Positions 4,327 through 7,377 of a stretch of DNA of 7,377 nt are shown here, in pieces. The notes beneath the pieces were generated by a model that was given only the letters and a program-made list of their open reading frames with translations, did not search any database and was not told the origin of the DNA. Origin of the DNA: Bifidobacteriaceae bacterium NR021 (GTDB lineage Bacteria > Actinomycetota > Actinomycetes > Actinomycetales > Bifidobacteriaceae); assembly GCA_003585845.1 (NCBI GenBank), contig NQOP01000001.1, positions 379,937 through 387,313 on the forward strand. Direction: 5' to 3'. A program made the position numbers and the translations under genes. The stretch's first letter is position 1. The number at the start of each line of letters is the position of its first letter.

Positions 4327-7311
4327 ATGAACGACAACGATCAACAGTATGCAACAGCTGACAACAAAGCTACTATTGCTGAGCCAGCTTTTCGTTACAA
4401 CGCGCAGCTCGCACAAGATATTGAGCAGCGCTGGCAAAAAACCTGGGACGAGCAGGGCACATTCTGGGCTGCTAATGTTAAGGGCAATTTGAAGGATGGC
4501 GAAGGCAGGAATGCTGACGGTCGTCCTTCTTTCTTTGCAATGGACATGTTCCCGTATCCTTCCGGCAAAGGCTTGCACGTTGGACATCCTCTTGGATACT
4601 TGGCAACGGATGTTGTAAGCCGCTACCATCGCATGAAGGGCGAGAATGTTCTTCACGCAATGGGTTACGACGCTTTTGGTTTGCCGGCGGAACAGTACGC
4701 TGTTCAAACTGGTCAGCATCCGCGCATCACCACTGAGGCGAATATTGCTAATATGCGCAGGCAGTTGCATCGCATGGGCTTAAGCTTTGACGATCGTAGG
4801 TCTTTTGCAACGATTGACACGAATTATGTGCGTTGGACGCAATGGATTTTCTCGAAGCTTTATGACGCTTGGTATGACACTGATTTTGTACGCAAAGACG
4901 GCGGAAAGGGTTCTGCTCGTCCGATTGCTGAACTTGTTGACGAGTTTAAGAGCGGCAAGCGCGAAATTCCTGGTTTTGCAGGCAAAAAGTGGGAAGAACT
5001 TAACAAAGTAGAGCAAGCGGACGTTTTGAACGACTTCCGTATTGCTTATATTTCTAAATCTCCTGTAAATTGGTGCCCAGGCTTGGGAACTGTGCTCGCA
5101 AACGAAGAAGTTACTGCAGAAGGTAAGTCTGAGCGCGGAAACTTCCCAGTATTCCAGCGCAACCTTCGCCAGTGGTCTATGCGAATTACTGCTTACGGAC
5201 ACCGCTTGGTTGAAGATTTGAACACTATTGATTGGCCAGAAAAAGTTAAGCTTATGCAGCGAAACTGGATCGGCGAATCTCACGGTGCATCTGTGCACTT
5301 TGAAGTGCCATGTGCTGACTGCGAAACGCGCGATTTGGAAGTGTACACCACTCGTCCAGACACGCTTTTTGGCACAACATTTGCGGTTGTTTCCGTAGAT
5401 CATCCAATTCTTGAGCATGTTCCAGAAGCTTGGGGTGCGGACGTTCCAGAAAGCTGGAAGGGCGGTTACACAAGTCTTAAAGAAGGCTTGGCAGAGTATC
5501 AAGCTCAAGCTCGCGCAAAAACTGCTAAAGATCGCACGGAAGACGCGGGCGCTAAAACAGGCTTGTTCACTGGTCTTTACGCAATTAATCCTGTAACTGG
5601 AGCAAAACTTCCGCTCTTTGCTGCTGACTACGTGCTTATGGACTACGGTACAGGCGCAATTATGGCTGTTCCTGGTGGAGACCAGCGCGATTATGATTTC
5701 GCAAAAGCATTCGGTCTTCCAGTAATTTACACTGTTGAGCCTTTGCCTGATTCCGAAGAAAAGTTAGCAGACTACGAAGGTAAAGCTCCGTTTGTTTCTC
5801 ACGACGGAATTGTTATTAATTCAGCAGTAGAGCATACGCACAAGCTTGGCGATGCTTTGTCTATTAACGGTTTGCGCGTGGACGAAGCTATTAAAAAGGT
5901 GACGACTTGGCTTGAAGCTGCAGGCGTAGGAAAAGGTAGGGTTTCTTACCGACTTCGCGACTGGCTGTTTTCTCGCCAGCGCTACTGGGGTGAGCCATTC
6001 CCAATCGTTTACGATGAGGACGGTGTTGCTCACTTAGTGCCAGATAGCGAGCTTCCAATTGCTTTGCCGGACGTTCCTGATTATCAGCCGAAAACTTACG
6101 CTCCAGACGACGCAAATTCGGAGCCTGAAGCACCTTTGAGCCGAAACGATGATTGGGTAAAAGTTCAGCTCGACCTTGGCGACGGCGTAAAAACCTACTA
6201 TCGCGACACCAACACTATGCCAAACTGGGCTGGTTCTTGCTGGTATTACATGCGCTACTTGGATCCAAACGATGCTGAGCACATGGTTGACAGCGACGAA
6301 TACGACTACTGGATGGGTACTAACCGTCCAGGCAAAGAGCACGTTTCTGGCGGCGTTGACCTTTACGTTGGTGGCGTAGAGCACGCAGTTTTGCACTTGC
6401 TTTACTCGCGCTTCTGGCATAAGGCGCTTTACGACTTGGGTTACGTGGATTCTGCTGAACCATTCCACCGCTTGTTTAACCAGGGCATGATTCAGGCTTA
6501 CGCTTATACGGATGAGCGCGGACAGTACGTTCCTGCTGACGAGGTTGAAGAAGGTGCTTCAAACAGCGCTGGTGAGCCAACCTTTACATGGCACGGTGAA
6601 ACCGTGAACCGCGAGTTCGGCAAAATGGGCAAGAGCTTAAAGAATATTGTGACCCCGGACTACATGTACGAGAACTACGGTGCAGATACGTTCCGCTTGT
6701 ACGAAATGAGCATGGGTCCGCTTTCTGAGTCTCGCCCTTGGAATACGCGTAACGTCGTTGGCGGCATGCGATTCCTTCAGCGCTTGTGGCGTAACGTGAT
6801 AAACGAAGAAACCGGAGCTTGTGTTGTAACTGACGACGCTTTGGACGATAAGACGCTGAAGATTCTTAACAACACAATTGCAGAAGTGACTGTGGAAATG
6901 GAAGCAATGCGTCCAAATACTGCAATTGCTAAGCTGATTGTGTTGAACAACCACTTGACTTCGCTTCCTCACGTGCCGCGAGCAGCTGTTGAGCCTCTGA
7001 TTCTTATGCTGGCTCCAATCGCGCCGCATATTTGCGAAGAAATGTGGAGCAAGCTTGGACACGCAAAGTCGATTGCTCACGCAGATTGGCCTGTTGCGGA
7101 TTCTCGCTACGTTGGTGAGGATACTGTTACTGCCGTTGTGCAAATAAAGGGCAAGGTTCGAGCAAAGCTTGAAGTTGATCCAAATATTGACGCTTCTGAG
7201 CTTGAAAAGCTCGCGCTAGAAGCTGTAGCTGATCGCTTGGGTGGTAAGGCTCCGCGCAAGGTGATTGTGAAGGCTCCGAAGATTGTGTCTATTGTGCCTG
7301 ACGAGAGCTGA
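4327..7311 (+). CDS. leuS: Leucyl-tRNA synthetase
   Basis: 994 residues, complete. A class I aminoacyl-tRNA synthetase that charges tRNA-Leu in the cytoplasm and edits mischarged products. Visible landmarks: HIGH-type motif HVGH (84-87) in the PSGKGLHVGHPLGY context; the DAFGLPAEQYA segment; the threonine-rich CP1 editing loop TTRPDTLFGTT (341-351) and YGTGAIMAVPGGDQRD (440-455) with the conserved editing Asp452; RLRDWLFSRQRYWGEP (542-557); the insertion before the KMSKS loop; KMGKS (766-770); then the anticodon-binding and C-terminal tRNA-binding domains. It is longer than E. coli LeuRS (860) because of actinobacterial insertions, including a GGKGSARPIAELVDEF segment before residue 230. The zinc-1 cysteines of E. 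coli are absent after NWCP, as I recall for actinobacterial enzymes. Start at 4327: the N terminus fits bifidobacterial homologues as I remember them, and no Shine-Dalgarno is present at usable spacing. A terminator follows 20 bases after the stop. Confidence 0.98.
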   Translation: MNDNDQQYATADNKATIAEPAFRYNAQLAQDIEQRWQKTWDEQGTFWAANVKGNLKDGEGRNADGRPSFFAMDMFPYPSGKGLHVGHPLGYLATDVVSRYHRMKGENVLHAMGYDAFGLPAEQYAVQTGQHPRITTEANIANMRRQLHRMGLSFDDRRSFATIDTNYVRWTQWIFSKLYDAWYDTDFVRKDGGKGSARPIAELVDEFKSGKREIPGFAGKKWEELNKVEQADVLNDFRIAYISKSPVNWCPGLGTVLANEEVTAEGKSERGNFPVFQRNLRQWSMRITAYGHRLVEDLNTIDWPEKVKLMQRNWIGESHGASVHFEVPCADCETRDLEVYTTRPDTLFGTTFAVVSVDHPILEHVPEAWGADVPESWKGGYTSLKEGLAEYQAQARAKTAKDRTEDAGAKTGLFTGLYAINPVTGAKLPLFAADYVLMDYGTGAIMAVPGGDQRDYDFAKAFGLPVIYTVEPLPDSEEKLADYEGKAPFVSHDGIVINSAVEHTHKLGDALSINGLRVDEAIKKVTTWLEAAGVGKGRVSYRLRDWLFSRQRYWGEPFPIVYDEDGVAHLVPDSELPIALPDVPDYQPKTYAPDDANSEPEAPLSRNDDWVKVQLDLGDGVKTYYRDTNTMPNWAGSCWYYMRYLDPNDAEHMVDSDEYDYWMGTNRPGKEHVSGGVDLYVGGVEHAVLHLLYSRFWHKALYDLGYVDSAEPFHRLFNQGMIQAYAYTDERGQYVPADEVEEGASNSAGEPTFTWHGETVNREFGKMGKSLKNIVTPDYMYENYGADTFRLYEMSMGPLSESRPWNTRNVVGGMRFLQRLWRNVINEETGACVVTDDALDDKTLKILNNTIAEVTVEMEAMRPNTAIAKLIVLNNHLTSLPHVPRAAVEPLILMLAPIAPHICEEMWSKLGHAKSIAHADWPVADSRYVGEDTVTAVVQIKGKVRAKLEVDPNIDASELEKLALEAVADRLGGKAPRKVIVKAPKIVSIVPDES

Positions 7312-7331
7312 GTCAAGGTTAAGTCGGAATT

Positions 7332-7377
7332 AATGCTGTGTTGTGCGATTTTTCGTGCTTCACAGCATTTTTTTTTT
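7332..7377 (+). terminator. Intrinsic terminator of leuS
   Basis: AATGCTGTG (7332-7340) pairs perfectly with CACAGCATT (7361-7369), a 9-bp outer stem. Inside, after a UU/UU internal loop, 7343-7348 can pair with 7353-7358 (two G-U pairs) around a UUUU loop. A run of ten T at 7368-7377 continues to the window edge. The hairpin begins 20 bases after the leuS stop, so leuS appears to end its transcription unit here. Confidence 0.92.

Noticed and set aside
6622..6636. KMGKS taken as a degenerate, inactive KMSKS motif
   Set aside because: Both lysines are kept, and a glycine at the third position is, as I recall, common in actinobacterial leucyl-tRNA synthetases; the rest of the active site is intact.
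4312..7316. Several long minus-strand reading frames opposite leuS (for example 4312-4770, 4780-5508, 6034-6468, 6637-7143)
   Set aside because: They are shadows of the leuS codon pattern: rich in Cys, Arg, Ser and His, without family motifs or ribosome sites, and lying over a clearly conserved gene.

Overview
The window looks like chromosomal DNA from a low-GC member of the Bifidobacteriaceae, with Gardnerella as the best guess. I infer this from an actinobacterial-type leucyl-tRNA synthetase (994 residues, with an extra insertion before residue 230 and no zinc-binding cysteines) in AT-rich DNA that otherwise has bifidobacterial-style genes. No database search was possible, so the genus is an inference.

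Layout: (1) 3-761 (+) is the C-terminal part of an AMP-forming acyl-CoA synthetase, probably long-chain fatty acid--CoA ligase, cut by the window edge. (2) 762-919 is a convergent intergenic gap with two adjacent short tandem-repeat arrays and no convincing terminator. (3) 920-2629 (-) is a lipoprotein with a type-1 periplasmic-binding fold (XylF/ChvE-like sugar receptor) carrying four long polar low-complexity segments; no permease or ATPase gene is visible beside it. (4) 2753-3568 (-) is a fructosamine-kinase-family protein, preceded by two dyad-symmetric elements. (5) 3659-4117 (-) is a small four-helix membrane protein starting with TTG. (6) 4118-4326 is a divergent promoter region with a perfect 15-bp tandem duplication and a likely leaderless promoter for leuS. 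(7) 4327-7311 (+) is the complete leuS gene, followed by a strong intrinsic terminator that runs into the window end.

The three minus-strand genes lie in the same direction with gaps of 90 (from the preferred kinase start) and 123 bases. They may be read from separate promoters rather than as a tight operon. Themes are fatty-acid activation, a possible sugar receptor, repair of glycated amines or a related small-molecule phosphorylation, and translation. I see no phage, insertion sequence, CRISPR array, tRNA or rRNA, and no clear sign of a new multi-gene system. The items most worth a second look are regulatory or structural: the leaderless leuS start, the dyad at the kinase start, the repeat arrays, and the unusual receptor architecture.
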